From Nitrospira sp. ST-bin5 (GTDB lineage Bacteria; Nitrospirota; Nitrospiria; Nitrospirales; Nitrospiraceae), in NCBI GenBank assembly GCA_002083555.1, contig MSXN01000008.1:1-57077 (forward strand): a stretch of 57,077 bases of DNA, written 5' to 3'. Below the pieces are notes generated by a model. The model did not search any database, was not told the origin of the DNA, and saw nothing but the letters and a program-made list of their open reading frames with translations. A program made the translations under genes and the position numbers. Below, piece by piece: positions 23,287 to 32,396 of the stretch (its first letter is position 1; the number at the start of each line of letters is the position of its first letter).

Positions 23287-23816
23287 GCTCTTCCTCCCTG
23301 TCAGTCATGGGCGAGCAAGTGGGATGGAATATGGGAAACCCTTGATCGCCTTATTAGTTAAGAAGCAACGCCTGTGCCGCTCTGGTTCCCTAACTAGTGA
23401 AGTGACGGCGGTGATACTAATGTCTTGATCTCCTGGAGATATTACGCGGGAACGTCCTCCTGGTCGGGTGGATATAAGGGCTGCATTCTGTATGGCCAGT
23501 GAAGAGTTGGCGGTGAAGTCCTTCACTTCAATCAACCTGTATGGGAGAGATACCCTCACGGAGACCGTACGACTTCGTCCGTGAGGCAGGCCACGGTCTT
23601 ACTCTGATGAGGAGGGGCCCCTCTGTTGCGAGGCAGCGGGCACCCAGGCGCGGCGATATTCACTCTAGAGTAACAATCGGGGCTAGGTTGATGAACTAGG
23701 CGAATCCCGAGGGTAGGAAGAAGAATGCCCTAGCCTGGACGGTGATGTGTCCGCCAGTCGAGTCGTTTCGGCGTTCGGTGAGCCTGTGGTGAGTGATGTG
23801 CGATGTGGAGGGCCGA
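23287..23816. other. 530-bp noncoding region upstream of the osmolyte operon
   Basis: I see no credible gene here. The notable structure is a 9-bp stem (CCTCACGGA/TCCGTGAGG, 23554-23586) with a 15-base loop and no T-run. A shorter inverted pair TAGTTA/TAACTA lies nearer the operon start. An osmotic control region is possible. Confidence 0.4.
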
Positions 23817-24131
23817 TTACGCGCTCAACTTGAGTCCCATCATGCCCAGCACGATCAGCGTAAGCGACAGGAGTCGCAGAGGTGCGACTGATTCCCCAAA
23901 AATGACCATGCCGAGAAGCGCTGTTCCTACCGCTCCGATCCCGGTCCATACGGCGTAGCCCGTGCCGACAGGAATGGTCCTCAGTGCCTGAGAAAGGAAA
24001 TAGAAACTGGCGATCATGGCAGTGATCGTTCCGAGGCTGGGCCATGGCCGCGAGAATCCTTCGGTGTATTTCAGACCGATCGCCCAACCCATTTCAAGCA
24101 GACCTGCCACGATCAGGTAAATCCACTCCAT
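23817..24131 (-). CDS. sugE: SMR-family exporter, SugE/Gdx-like
   Basis: A small inner-membrane exporter of 104 residues with four TM helices. MEWIYLIVAGLLEMGWAIGL carries the essential TM1 glutamate (Glu about 13), and TGYAVWTGIGAVGTALLGM is TM3. The WAIGLKYT form and the length place it with SugE/Gdx guanidinium and quaternary-ammonium exporters rather than EmrE. I chose the MEW start at 24131, as is usual for the family; an in-frame upstream start at 24167 adds a non-hydrophobic tail. The Ca2+/H+ antiporter gene ends 58 bases upstream on the same strand. There is no space for a guanidine riboswitch. Confidence 0.87.
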   Translation of the reverse strand: MEWIYLIVAGLLEMGWAIGLKYTEGFSRPWPSLGTITAMIASFYFLSQALRTIPVGTGYAVWTGIGAVGTALLGMVIFGESVAPLRLLSLTLIVLGMMGLKLSA

Positions 24132-24189
24132 TGATGCAGTCTCCTTCGTCGCGGTTGCAGGCACCATTGTCAGATCGTAAGCCGGTCCT

Positions 24190-25311
24190 TTACCGTTCGA
24201 AAATCAACATGACATAGGCGAGAAAGAGCAGCAGATGCACCGCGCCGAGCAAGACATTCGTGCGGGCACTGGCAAAGGTCAGGAGGCTGAGTCCAAGCGT
24301 CAACAGCAGAAGAGTCATGCCGACGGCATCGAGTCCGAGGATGATGGTCTGGTCCATCACAAATCCGATGGTCAGGACAGCGGGGATCGTCAGGCTGATG
24401 GTTGCCAGGACCGATCCCAACAGCAGATTGACGGAGCGCTGCAGTTGATTGCCCATCGCGGCGCGCACCGCGCTCATCGACTCAGGAGACAACACCAGCA
24501 CAGAGACAAGTACCCCGGCCAAGGCCGCGGGAGCGTGTAATTCGTGGATGGCGTGGGTAATAGGGACCGCAATCTGTCCGGAGAGGATGACGACAGGCAG
24601 CAGATGCGCTACCAGCAACAGCATCAGGTGTAACGCCGAGCGGTCTTGGCCGCCGGACGAGCATTTCCAGTAGGGGGCCTCCGTCGGTTCGAGCGAGGCC
24701 GGGGCCATGAAGTAGTTGCGATGGCGGAAAATCTGCATGGCAAGAAAGACCGCGTAGAGTCCGATCGACATGATGATCAGAAACACCGATTGGCGAGAGG
24801 ACAACGTCGGACCAGGAGAAGACACCGTAAAGTTGGGCAGGACCAGGCCAAGCACGGCCAGGGGGATGATCACCGCCAGGAAGGCGTTCGCTCCTTGCAG
24901 ATTGTACGTTTGTTCGTGATACCGCAATCCTCCCAGCAGGAGGGAAAAGCCGATCATTCCATTGAGCGCGATCATCACGACGGCGAACATCGCATCCCGT
25001 GCGAGCGTTGGGTTGCCTTTGCCGGTCAGCATGACGGCACTGATCATCATGACTTCAATCCCGGTGACGGCTAGCGTCAGAATGAGCGTTCCCCCCGGTT
25101 CCCCCATTTTTGTGGCCAGGCTCTCGGCATGCCGGACGACAGCAAAGGCCGACAACAGGATGACCGTGAAGAGCCACGCGAACATGAGTGCAAACCAGGC
25201 CTGGTGCGAAAGATCCCCCAGCCATCCCTGTCCGAAGACAAGAAATGCCGCCGACGTGCCGCCGCTCACCAATAGGGACCATTCCTGCTTGATCGTGGGT
25301 AATATCTTCAT
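24190..25311 (-). CDS. ChaA-like cation/proton antiporter
   Basis: A 373-residue CaCA-superfamily protein with about 11 TM segments. The two alpha-repeat motifs are GEPGGTLILTLAVTGIEVMM (about residues 70-90), with the essential Glu, and SPESMSAVRAAMGNQLQRS near 275, followed by LLLGSVLATISLTIP. ChaA proteins export Ca2+, Na+ or K+ in exchange for protons. The gene is separated by 90 bases from the RND pump gene upstream and may share its mRNA. Confidence 0.87.
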   Translation of the reverse strand: MKILPTIKQEWSLLVSGGTSAAFLVFGQGWLGDLSHQAWFALMFAWLFTVILLSAFAVVRHAESLATKMGEPGGTLILTLAVTGIEVMMISAVMLTGKGNPTLARDAMFAVVMIALNGMIGFSLLLGGLRYHEQTYNLQGANAFLAVIIPLAVLGLVLPNFTVSSPGPTLSSRQSVFLIIMSIGLYAVFLAMQIFRHRNYFMAPASLEPTEAPYWKCSSGGQDRSALHLMLLLVAHLLPVVILSGQIAVPITHAIHELHAPAALAGVLVSVLVLSPESMSAVRAAMGNQLQRSVNLLLGSVLATISLTIPAVLTIGFVMDQTIILGLDAVGMTLLLLTLGLSLLTFASARTNVLLGAVHLLLFLAYVMLIFER

Positions 25312-25402
25312 TGTATGGCGGCTGTCCGCTTACCCTTCACGAAGCGCTTATCATGCGCAGGTTATTTGAAAGTTTCGAGGATCCGACGCGATCGCACCAG
25401 GG

Positions 25403-28400
25403 CTATTGCCCTCTATGGGCCGGTTCGATGGCGGGGAGGCTGTTTGTCGGCGGAGTGTCTTGTTGGGTGCGGCCCTCGATCCATCGATAGAGGATCGGAA
25501 GGACGATCAACGTCAGCAAGGTGGAGCTGACCAGTCCGCCGATGACGACGATGGCCAACGGACGCTGAACCTCCGAGCCGATTCCATGGGCGAAGGCGAG
25601 AGGGACCAACCCCAGTAACGCGACCAGGGCGGTCATGAGGACGGGTCGCAGGCGCAGCAACGCCCCGGACATCACGGCTTCGTCTAGCGTGGCGCCTTCC
25701 TCGCGCAGGGCATTCATGCAGGAGACCAGCACGATGCCATTCAGCACCGCCACGCCGAAGAGGTTGATGAATCCGATCGAGGCCGGCACGCTGAGATATT
25801 CCCCGGTCAGCCAGAGCGCGACCACACCGCCGATCAGCGCGAAGGGAAGGTTCAGAATGATGAGAGCCGCCTGACGCAGCGAGTCGAAGGTGGAGTAGAG
25901 CAAGAGGAAGATCAAGCCGATGGTGATGGGAACGATGAGCCGGAGTTTGGCCATCGCCCGCTCCATATTTTCGAACGAGCCTCCCCAGGCGACGGTGTAG
26001 CCGGCGGGAAGCGCCACCTGGGTGGCGATCTTCTGCTGCGCTTCAGCGACCAAACTGCCGATATCGCGTCCCATCGTGTTGAACCCGATTGAGACATACC
26101 GTTGGAGCTTTTCCCGGCTGATCCGGCCGGGGCCTTCCTCAAGGCGGACGCTTCCAAGGTCGGCGAGAGGGATCAGGGCTCCGTCCCTGCCGGTGACCAG
26201 TATGTTGCTGATCGTCTCGGCACTATTCCGGTATTGCTCAGGGAAGCGGACGATCAGTTCAAATCGTTGCTGTCCCTCATAGACGCGCGTCGCGACGTCT
26301 CCGCCGATCGCGGTGCCGATGATGTCCCGCACGTCGGACACATTGATCGCGTGGCGTGCGATCTTGCCGCGATCGATGTCGATGGTGAGATAGGGTTGTC
26401 CGAAGAGTTGCTCGATCTTGATATCCCGCACTCCGCGCACGGTGCTCAGCTGGCCGGCGATCTCCTCGGCTTTGCTGTGCAAGATCTCCAGGTCCTCCCC
26501 GAACAACTTGACGGTCGCTTCTGTCCGGACGCCGGAGATCAGCTCGTCGACCCGCTGTTGGATGGGCTGGCTGATCAGGAACGTCGCGCCCGGGATTCGG
26601 GTCAACCGCTCCCTGAATTTTTGCATCAACTCAGGCATCGTCCGGGCGGTCGTCCATTGGTCAAGCGGGCGGAGCCGGACGACGGGGTCGCTTTCGTTCG
26701 GTTCTTGCGGATCGTTCCCCAGTTCCGTGCGTCCGATCTTCGAGACGACCATCTCCACTTCCGGAAATTCCATCATAGCCTGCTGCATACGCTTTTCGAT
26801 TTCGATGGAAGCAGGGAGGGAGACGCTCGGCAACCGGATCGTTTGCGGAGCGACAGATCCTTCGTTGAGAATCGGGATAAATTCGCTTCCCAGGAACGGA
26901 AACAGCGCGAAGCTGCCGAGCAGCGAGCCCACTGCGCCCACCAGCACGATACTGGTATGTCCCAATGCCCACCGGAGCGACGGGGCATAGAGGCGCTTGG
27001 TCCAGCGGACGATCCAGGGGTCTTCCTCGCTCCCTCGCTTCAACATGAGAGAGCAAAGGACCGGCGAGAGCGTGAGCGACAGCACCAGGGAGGCCAGCAG
27101 GGCGATCATGATGGTGTAGGCGAGGGGTTTGAACATCTTGCCCTCCATCCCATGCAGGGACAAGAGCGGCAGGAATACCAGAATAATGATCAGGATTCCG
27201 AAAACGACCGGCTGTCCGACTTCCTTGACGGATCTGGTGATCAGTTCCAGGCGCGGAACGGCAGCGGACGAGTGCTCTGAGAGGTGCCGGTACACATTCT
27301 CGACGACGACCACGGAGCCGTCCACGATCATGCCGATGGCGATCGCCAGCCCGCCCAGCGACATGAGATTGGCTGTGAGTCCGACTTGGCCCATGACGAT
27401 GAACGTGGCCAGCGGGGCCAGCACCAGGGTTGCGACGACGATCAGTGCGCTGCGCAGATTGCCCAGAAAAAGCACCAGCACCACGACGACCAGCACGACG
27501 CCTTCGGCGAGAGATTTATACACCGTATTCAAAGCGGACGTGATCAATTCGATCCGGTCATAGAACGGCACGATACGCAATCCGTCCGGCAGCAGATGCA
27601 GACGATGTATGTCGTCGATGCGCGCCTTGATGCTTTCGACGACGTCACGCGCGTTCCCCCCGCGCAACATGAGGACGATCCCGCTGACCACCTCGCGATC
27701 TCCGTTGAGCACGGTTGCCCCGTGACGGACCGCATGGTCGATCAACACCTGCGCCACATCGCTGACAAAGACCGGTGTGCCGCCGGCTTCTTTGATGACG
27801 ATGCGCCCGACGTCTTCGAGCGACCGAATCAGGCCGATCCCGCGCACAATATATTTCTCGTCGTGTTTCTCCAGAATGTTGCCGCCGGCGTTGGCGTTAT
27901 TGCTGGCCACGGCGTCGAAGACCTCGCGGAGAGTCAGATTGTATTTGCGCAACATGGCCGGCTCGACCAGCACTTGATACTGTTTGACGAAGCCGCCCAT
28001 GGAGTTCACGTCGATCACTTCCGGCGTGCTCTTCAGCAGCGGCCGGATGATCCAGTCCTGGAGCGTACGCTGATCGATCAACTGCTGGTGGGTTACCGCT
28101 TCATCCAGGGCGGGGGCGCGGGCGTCGGCCAGGTAGTACTGGAAGACCTCGCCCAACCCCGTGCTGTTCGGCACGAGCATCGGCTCTGTGCCGGGGGGAA
28201 GCTGCTCTTTTACTTCGATCAGACGCTCCAGCACGAGCTGGCGCGCCAGGTTGATGTCCATTGCATCGTCGAACACGATGGTCACCAGTGACAGGCCGAC
28301 CTTGGTCAGGGACCGCATTTCCATGAGCGCGGGGACGCCGGTCAGTTGCAGTTCGATCGGGTAGGTCACCAGCCGTTCGACTTCGGCTGGAGATAACCCG

Positions 28401-28561
28401 GGCGCCTTGGTGACGACTTGCACCAGCACGCTGGTGACATCGGGGAACGCATCGATCGGGATGGTTCGAAAGGAATAGAGTCCCCCGATGCCGAGCATGA
28501 TCGCGAAGATCACGATCAGCATGCGCTGGCGCAGCGAAATGTCGAGCAGGCGGGTGACCAT
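25403..28561 (-). CDS. Heavy-metal RND efflux pump, CzcA/CusA type
   Basis: A 1052-residue inner-membrane pump of the HME-RND family. It has the N-terminal TM1 and IPIDAFPDVTSV, a first periplasmic loop, then the TM4 motif GMIVDGSVVVVEN near residue 410, which holds the acidic residues of the proton path, and a second half ending near LVSSTLLTLIVLPILYRW. The DG...EN form is typical of divalent-cation or unassigned HME pumps rather than the copper type (VDAA..MIEN). The exact metal is therefore unclear. Its start overlaps the stop of the adaptor gene by one base (TGATG), so the tripartite pump is translated as a unit. Confidence 0.93.
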   Translation of the reverse strand: MVTRLLDISLRQRMLIVIFAIMLGIGGLYSFRTIPIDAFPDVTSVLVQVVTKAPGLSPAEVERLVTYPIELQLTGVPALMEMRSLTKVGLSLVTIVFDDAMDINLARQLVLERLIEVKEQLPPGTEPMLVPNSTGLGEVFQYYLADARAPALDEAVTHQQLIDQRTLQDWIIRPLLKSTPEVIDVNSMGGFVKQYQVLVEPAMLRKYNLTLREVFDAVASNNANAGGNILEKHDEKYIVRGIGLIRSLEDVGRIVIKEAGGTPVFVSDVAQVLIDHAVRHGATVLNGDREVVSGIVLMLRGGNARDVVESIKARIDDIHRLHLLPDGLRIVPFYDRIELITSALNTVYKSLAEGVVLVVVVLVLFLGNLRSALIVVATLVLAPLATFIVMGQVGLTANLMSLGGLAIAIGMIVDGSVVVVENVYRHLSEHSSAAVPRLELITRSVKEVGQPVVFGILIIILVFLPLLSLHGMEGKMFKPLAYTIMIALLASLVLSLTLSPVLCSLMLKRGSEEDPWIVRWTKRLYAPSLRWALGHTSIVLVGAVGSLLGSFALFPFLGSEFIPILNEGSVAPQTIRLPSVSLPASIEIEKRMQQAMMEFPEVEMVVSKIGRTELGNDPQEPNESDPVVRLRPLDQWTTARTMPELMQKFRERLTRIPGATFLISQPIQQRVDELISGVRTEATVKLFGEDLEILHSKAEEIAGQLSTVRGVRDIKIEQLFGQPYLTIDIDRGKIARHAINVSDVRDIIGTAIGGDVATRVYEGQQRFELIVRFPEQYRNSAETISNILVTGRDGALIPLADLGSVRLEEGPGRISREKLQRYVSIGFNTMGRDIGSLVAEAQQKIATQVALPAGYTVAWGGSFENMERAMAKLRLIVPITIGLIFLLLYSTFDSLRQAALIILNLPFALIGGVVALWLTGEYLSVPASIGFINLFGVAVLNGIVLVSCMNALREEGATLDEAVMSGALLRLRPVLMTALVALLGLVPLAFAHGIGSEVQRPLAIVVIGGLVSSTLLTLIVLPILYRWIEGRTQQDTPPTNSLPAIEPAHRGQ

Positions 28562-29811
28562 CAGACTTGTTTCTTCAAGAATTCGGATTTCAAGATGAAG
28601 GCGCCGTGCGTGACGACCGGTTCGCCTTCGGTGAGGCCTCCGAGGATGGTGCTATGGGTGCCGTTGGATTCTCCGACTTGGACCTCGCGGACTTCATACT
28701 CGGTTACGTTGCGTTGCACGAAGACGAACGTCCGGTTCTGGTCCCGTTGGAGCGCGGCTTCCGGTACGGCCAACCGGTCAGGCTGCGATTCGGAGAAGAG
28801 GCGGATGGTGGCGAACATCTCCGGTTTCAGCCGTCCCTCGGGATTGGGAAGTTCGAGCCGCAGCTGCATGGTGCGGGTGGAGGGATCCAGGACATCGCCG
28901 ACATAGGTGATCGTTCCCTTGAAGGTTTCCTTCGGATAGGCATTGATGCGCACTTCGGCCTGCCTGCCACCGGAGGCATGGACGGTGTGGACGAACGGAA
29001 TGTCTTTTTCAGGGATGTTGGCCCGCACCCAGACTTCGGAGAGGTCGGCGACCACGAACAATTTTTCGGTGGTCTCGACGACTTCTCCCCTGGTCAAGTT
29101 GCGTCCGATGATGCGGCCGGCAAACGGCGCCACGATCGGCACATGGGAGCGAATGTCACGGCTTTTGTCGAGTCGGCGGAATTCTCCCTCGTTCATGCCG
29201 AGGAGCTTGAGGTGATCGCGCGCTTCATGGGCTTCCGCCTGCATGCTGAACAGTTCCGCCTGCCGGCGCTGGGCTTCCGCTTCCCCGATCACTTGTTCCT
29301 GCAGCAGGAACTTGGCCCGCGCGTAGGCTTGCTCGGCGACATGGAGTTTGGCTCGTGACTTCAGATAGGCGGATTGTGCCAGGCCCAGGTCGCTGCTGTA
29401 GAGGATGGCTAGGAGGGCGTTGGCTTCGACCTGTTGTCCCAAGTCTGCGTAGACGTCCACGACCCGCCCGCGGACCAGGGTTGTAATGTCCGCCATCGCG
29501 CGTTCATTCGGTTGTAGGATCGCGGGAAAGTCCCGAGAGGTGCGGAAATCGCTTCGAGTCGCCGGCTGGACGACCAGCCCGATGCGGACGGATTCTTCCG
29601 CGGTCAGGGCAATGATACCGGGGGCTGAGTCGGCGCCTGGCCGATTGGCTACGGCGGCATCGCCGGGTGCCTGGTTGCATCCTGAATGAGTCAGGAGCAC
29701 AGCGGCCATCAGGCCTGCCACGAGATGAAGTTGGACGCGCAATGGTGAGCTCATCACGGAAGTGTTCTCCAATGTGCCACGTCGGGTGCGACAGGGTGTA
29801 GGCGAGGTCAT
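28561..29811 (-). CDS. RND periplasmic adaptor, CzcB/CusB type
   Basis: A membrane-fusion protein of 416 residues that joins the inner-membrane pump to the outer-membrane channel. After a hydrophobic N-terminal segment with a cysteine (THSGCNQ), the lipoyl half-motifs enclose a helical hairpin (about residues 130-230). PIVAPFAGRIIGRNLTRGE follows, then the beta-barrel domain. The start at 29811 overlaps the previous stop (ATGA) but leaves a long N-region; ATG 29754 gives a more normal leader and could be the true start. No His-rich metal site like that of CzcB is seen. Confidence 0.88.
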   Translation of the reverse strand: MTSPTPCRTRRGTLENTSVMSSPLRVQLHLVAGLMAAVLLTHSGCNQAPGDAAVANRPGADSAPGIIALTAEESVRIGLVVQPATRSDFRTSRDFPAILQPNERAMADITTLVRGRVVDVYADLGQQVEANALLAILYSSDLGLAQSAYLKSRAKLHVAEQAYARAKFLLQEQVIGEAEAQRRQAELFSMQAEAHEARDHLKLLGMNEGEFRRLDKSRDIRSHVPIVAPFAGRIIGRNLTRGEVVETTEKLFVVADLSEVWVRANIPEKDIPFVHTVHASGGRQAEVRINAYPKETFKGTITYVGDVLDPSTRTMQLRLELPNPEGRLKPEMFATIRLFSESQPDRLAVPEAALQRDQNRTFVFVQRNVTEYEVREVQVGESNGTHSTILGGLTEGEPVVTHGAFILKSEFLKKQV

Positions 29812-31094
29812 AGGGCGCCTCCCACGGCTCGTTCCAGGCGCGCCAGGGAGACCGATAATTCGTACCGCGCTTGGGCGTAGTCCATCTGGATCTGGCGCTG
29901 CACGCGCTGAGCATCAAAGACGTCGAGCAGGCTCGACGCCCCTTGCTGGAAGCTAAACTGAGCGAGTCGTAAGGCTTCTTGCGCTTGTTTCAGTAGGCCC
30001 TTGTCGAACACGTCGATCAATTCGGCCGTCGTTCTGGCATCTTGATAATGCTGGAAAATGGCTCTTGCCAGTTCGTTGCGCGTCCGCAGCAACTCAGCTT
30101 CGTGATACCGTTTGGATCCCAGCGATGCGGCAATTTCTCCCTGCTTGCGGTACCACAGGGGCATGGGAATGGACAGCCCTCCCTGGACTGCTTCCCGGCC
30201 GATCTCGCGCCAGTAGCTGCCGTTGACCGTCACGCTGGGAATTCTCGATTGTCGCTCAAATTCGATTTTCCAGTCCGATTGTTCGACCGATTTCAGCAGC
30301 CGTTGAATGGACGGATGCTGAGTGCCCATGCGAACGATCAATCCGTCAAGGTGGACCTCCTTCGACATGCCCATGAAGTCGCCCTGAATGACATAGGTTG
30401 GTCCGAGCGCGCCGCCTGTCAGGGTATCCACCACGGCCCGATTGATGCGCACGGCGTTTTCTGCGCGGGCGAGTTGTTGCTTGGCCTTCAGGACTTCGAC
30501 TTCGGCTTTAATCGATTCGAATTGCGGCGCTTCTCCTGATTTCACACGGGCCTTGACGATCCGCGCGACTCCCTCGACGATGTCGAGATTCTGTTGGGCA
30601 AGCGCGGCATCCCGCTGGGCCAGCAATAGGTCGTAGAAGGCGACCTTGACCTGCGTGGTCAGATGCAATCGTGTTTCCGACATGCCGGCGTTGGCTGTCG
30701 CCAGTCCTGCGTCCGCCACCCCTTGGCGGGCCTTGCGCATCGACGGCCATTCCAACGGCTGTCCGATGGTCACGTTGTATTCAGTAAGATTTTCGCGATC
30801 AAGGGATTCGCGGATATTGGCACGACCGGTGTCCCGCACTTCACCGTATCCCATATACCCGGTGACGGTAGGATTCGGATAGGCGCCGGCGGCAGTCTGC
30901 TGGCCGCGCTGCTGATCGATAGTCCCTTCTGCGGATGCCACGGCCGGATTTCTCGCCAGGGCCAGGTCGAGAATCGAGTCGAGGGTATAGGCCGATGGGG
31001 CCGGTTCCAGCGCGAAGCCGGGCGAAGCCGACATCGCAGCGCTATATAGTGTGGCGCTGATGCCGATGAGCGAAACAACAGAACGAATTCTCAT
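29808..31094 (-). CDS. TolC-like outer-membrane channel, CzcC/CusC type
   Basis: A 428-residue outer-membrane efflux protein. The start MRIRSVVSLIG at 31094 opens a signal peptide ending near GFA; an upstream GTG at 31238 would overlap the cupredoxin-like gene. Two OEP repeats of about 190 residues are seen, each with the long helical hairpins: LDLALARNPAVASAEGTIDQ in the first and RNELARAIFQHYQDARTTAE in the second. It is the first gene of the C-B-A operon. It forms the trimeric exit duct for the pump. Confidence 0.9.
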   Translation of the reverse strand: MRIRSVVSLIGISATLYSAAMSASPGFALEPAPSAYTLDSILDLALARNPAVASAEGTIDQQRGQQTAAGAYPNPTVTGYMGYGEVRDTGRANIRESLDRENLTEYNVTIGQPLEWPSMRKARQGVADAGLATANAGMSETRLHLTTQVKVAFYDLLLAQRDAALAQQNLDIVEGVARIVKARVKSGEAPQFESIKAEVEVLKAKQQLARAENAVRINRAVVDTLTGGALGPTYVIQGDFMGMSKEVHLDGLIVRMGTQHPSIQRLLKSVEQSDWKIEFERQSRIPSVTVNGSYWREIGREAVQGGLSIPMPLWYRKQGEIAASLGSKRYHEAELLRTRNELARAIFQHYQDARTTAELIDVFDKGLLKQAQEALRLAQFSFQQGASSLLDVFDAQRVQRQIQMDYAQARYELSVSLARLERAVGGAL

Positions 31095-31137
31095 GTGCAG
31101 GACTCCGGTGAACGCAACGAGCATATCCGTCTCATCG

Positions 31138-31587
31138 TTAGGTCGCTCGTGCAGAGATGATGATTTTAGCGGTCGGGGCCATGCTGCGCAATGGATCCTC
31201 GGGCTTGAGCCAGACGTTGTATTGGATGGATCCGGCACGGGCGAAGCAGAGGCTCACGTACGCATTCGGTGGAATGGTGGCGGTATCGTCAAGCGATCCG
31301 AAACGCGAGAAACCCGTTTGGCAGGAAACGCCTGATTCTGACAGCTGGCTGAGCAGGCTGAGCTTGACCGGCTCGTGACGCAGATTTTGCCAGCGTACCT
31401 CGTCACCGACATGGACATCCAAGCGCGGCGGATTGACGGCATCCTGAATGTGGATGTAATGGGTACGTACCGGAGCCGTGTCGGGTGATGCCGCCGCACA
31501 GGCGGCCAGGAGCCCGGCTCCGATAGAGAGTCCCACCAATCGGGTTGCTCGATCAGTGATGGAGAAATCCGTATTCCTTCTATGCAT
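31138..31587 (-). CDS. Cupredoxin-like lipoprotein
   Basis: A 149-residue lipoprotein with lipobox LLAAC (Cys about 30). The mature part has the beginning of a plastocyanin-type beta sandwich: LDVHVGDEVRWQN followed by a His (LRHEPVKL). Cysteines are in SGVSCQTGF and SLCFARAGS. The usual second His and Met after the last Cys are absent, so a normal type-1 copper site cannot be complete. It lies 43 bases before the CzcC gene on the same strand, so it may bind metal for the pump or detect it. Confidence 0.68.
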   Translation of the reverse strand: MHRRNTDFSITDRATRLVGLSIGAGLLAACAAASPDTAPVRTHYIHIQDAVNPPRLDVHVGDEVRWQNLRHEPVKLSLLSQLSESGVSCQTGFSRFGSLDDTATIPPNAYVSLCFARAGSIQYNVWLKPEDPLRSMAPTAKIIISARAT

Positions 31588-31641
31588 GTCAAACCTTTCT
31601 TGGCGGAGTCATCGCCGACTTGTCTATTCTTCGACCGGATT

Positions 31642-32034
31642 TCAGTGTTTTGAAAGCAGCGCGGCGATCGACGTTAGGAGTGTGTCGAGCTCGTAGGGCT
31701 TATGGATGGTCTGGTCGGCGCCAAACGATCTGGCCGCAGGCAACATATCGGTATGGCCGCTTCCCCCGCTCATGGCGATCAGCTTGATCTGCGGCATGTC
31801 ACGCCGTAAGGCGAGAATCGTTTCCAGTCCTTCTTTGCCGGGCATGAACAGATCCACAATGGCCAGATCGCACTGTTCCTGTCTGGCGATGGCCAATCCG
31901 TCCTCTCCTTCTTGGGCTTCCCGAACGTCATTTCCGGCGTCTTCAAGCGCGAGTCGGAGGAGCCTGCGAATATCGGGATCGTCGTCGATAACGAGAATCC
32001 TACGGGTATTCGGCTCATCAGTTCGGTCGGTCAT
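31642..32034 (-). CDS. Single-domain response regulator (CheY-like)
   Basis: A 130-residue receiver without an output domain. The acidic pocket is VIDDDPD, the phospho-acceptor is in LAIVDLFMPGKEG (Asp about 63), the conserved Ser/Thr is in IAMSGGSGH and the Lys is in IHKPYE. All key residues are present, so it should be phosphorylatable. It lies between the metal-efflux genes and the signalling block, on the same strand. A ribosome site (AAGGAAG) is 10 bases ahead. Confidence 0.88.
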   Translation of the reverse strand: MTDRTDEPNTRRILVIDDDPDIRRLLRLALEDAGNDVREAQEGEDGLAIARQEQCDLAIVDLFMPGKEGLETILALRRDMPQIKLIAMSGGSGHTDMLPAARSFGADQTIHKPYELDTLLTSIAALLSKH

Positions 32035-32396
32035 CTCGTCATCTTCCTTGTCCCCCGCGGCAGGGAATCGAGTCTGTCTTTCTCAGAGGTTGTGGATTTT
32101 TCGTGAACAGTCTTTGGACTGGCTTGGTCGATTCATCCGGCGAGCCCCGCCGGGGTCTGAGCTCTTGGTGGCGGCCTACTCAGGGGGATCTGGATCAAGC
32201 AACATGCTGACAGGTTCTCTGTGGTTAGTAGGTGACATTGTGGCGCATCCAGAGCCAGACCAAGGGGAGTCCGATTACTTTCGACGAATCCCGTTCAGGA
32301 GGCATCGCTATGAGTCGGTGCCACGGGATCAGCCGTTGGTCTTCGGTCACCCGTTGGTCTGACTGTGCTGGAGACGGTCTGCCATTCATTTTACGT
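32035..32396. other. 362-bp region without a convincing gene
   Basis: Only a 54-codon frame without a ribosome site is found on the minus strand (32225-32389). I recognise no hairpin with a T-run. It probably holds the promoter of the 31642 regulator. Confidence 0.4.

Noticed and set aside
23305..23559. 84-codon minus frame upstream of the osmolyte operon
   Set aside because: No ribosome site, no recognisable domain, and it overlaps the likely promoter region.
24132..24189. Guanidine riboswitch ahead of the SugE-like gene
   Set aside because: Only 58 bases separate it from the upstream gene, too few for the guanidine-I aptamer, and no conserved core is visible.
26102..28291. Long plus-strand frames opposite the RND pump
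   Set aside because: Composition is rich in Asp, His and Arg as expected for a shadow of a GC-rich gene, and the pump on the other strand is beyond doubt.
32225..32389. 54-codon minus-strand frame
   Set aside because: No Shine-Dalgarno sequence and no family resemblance.
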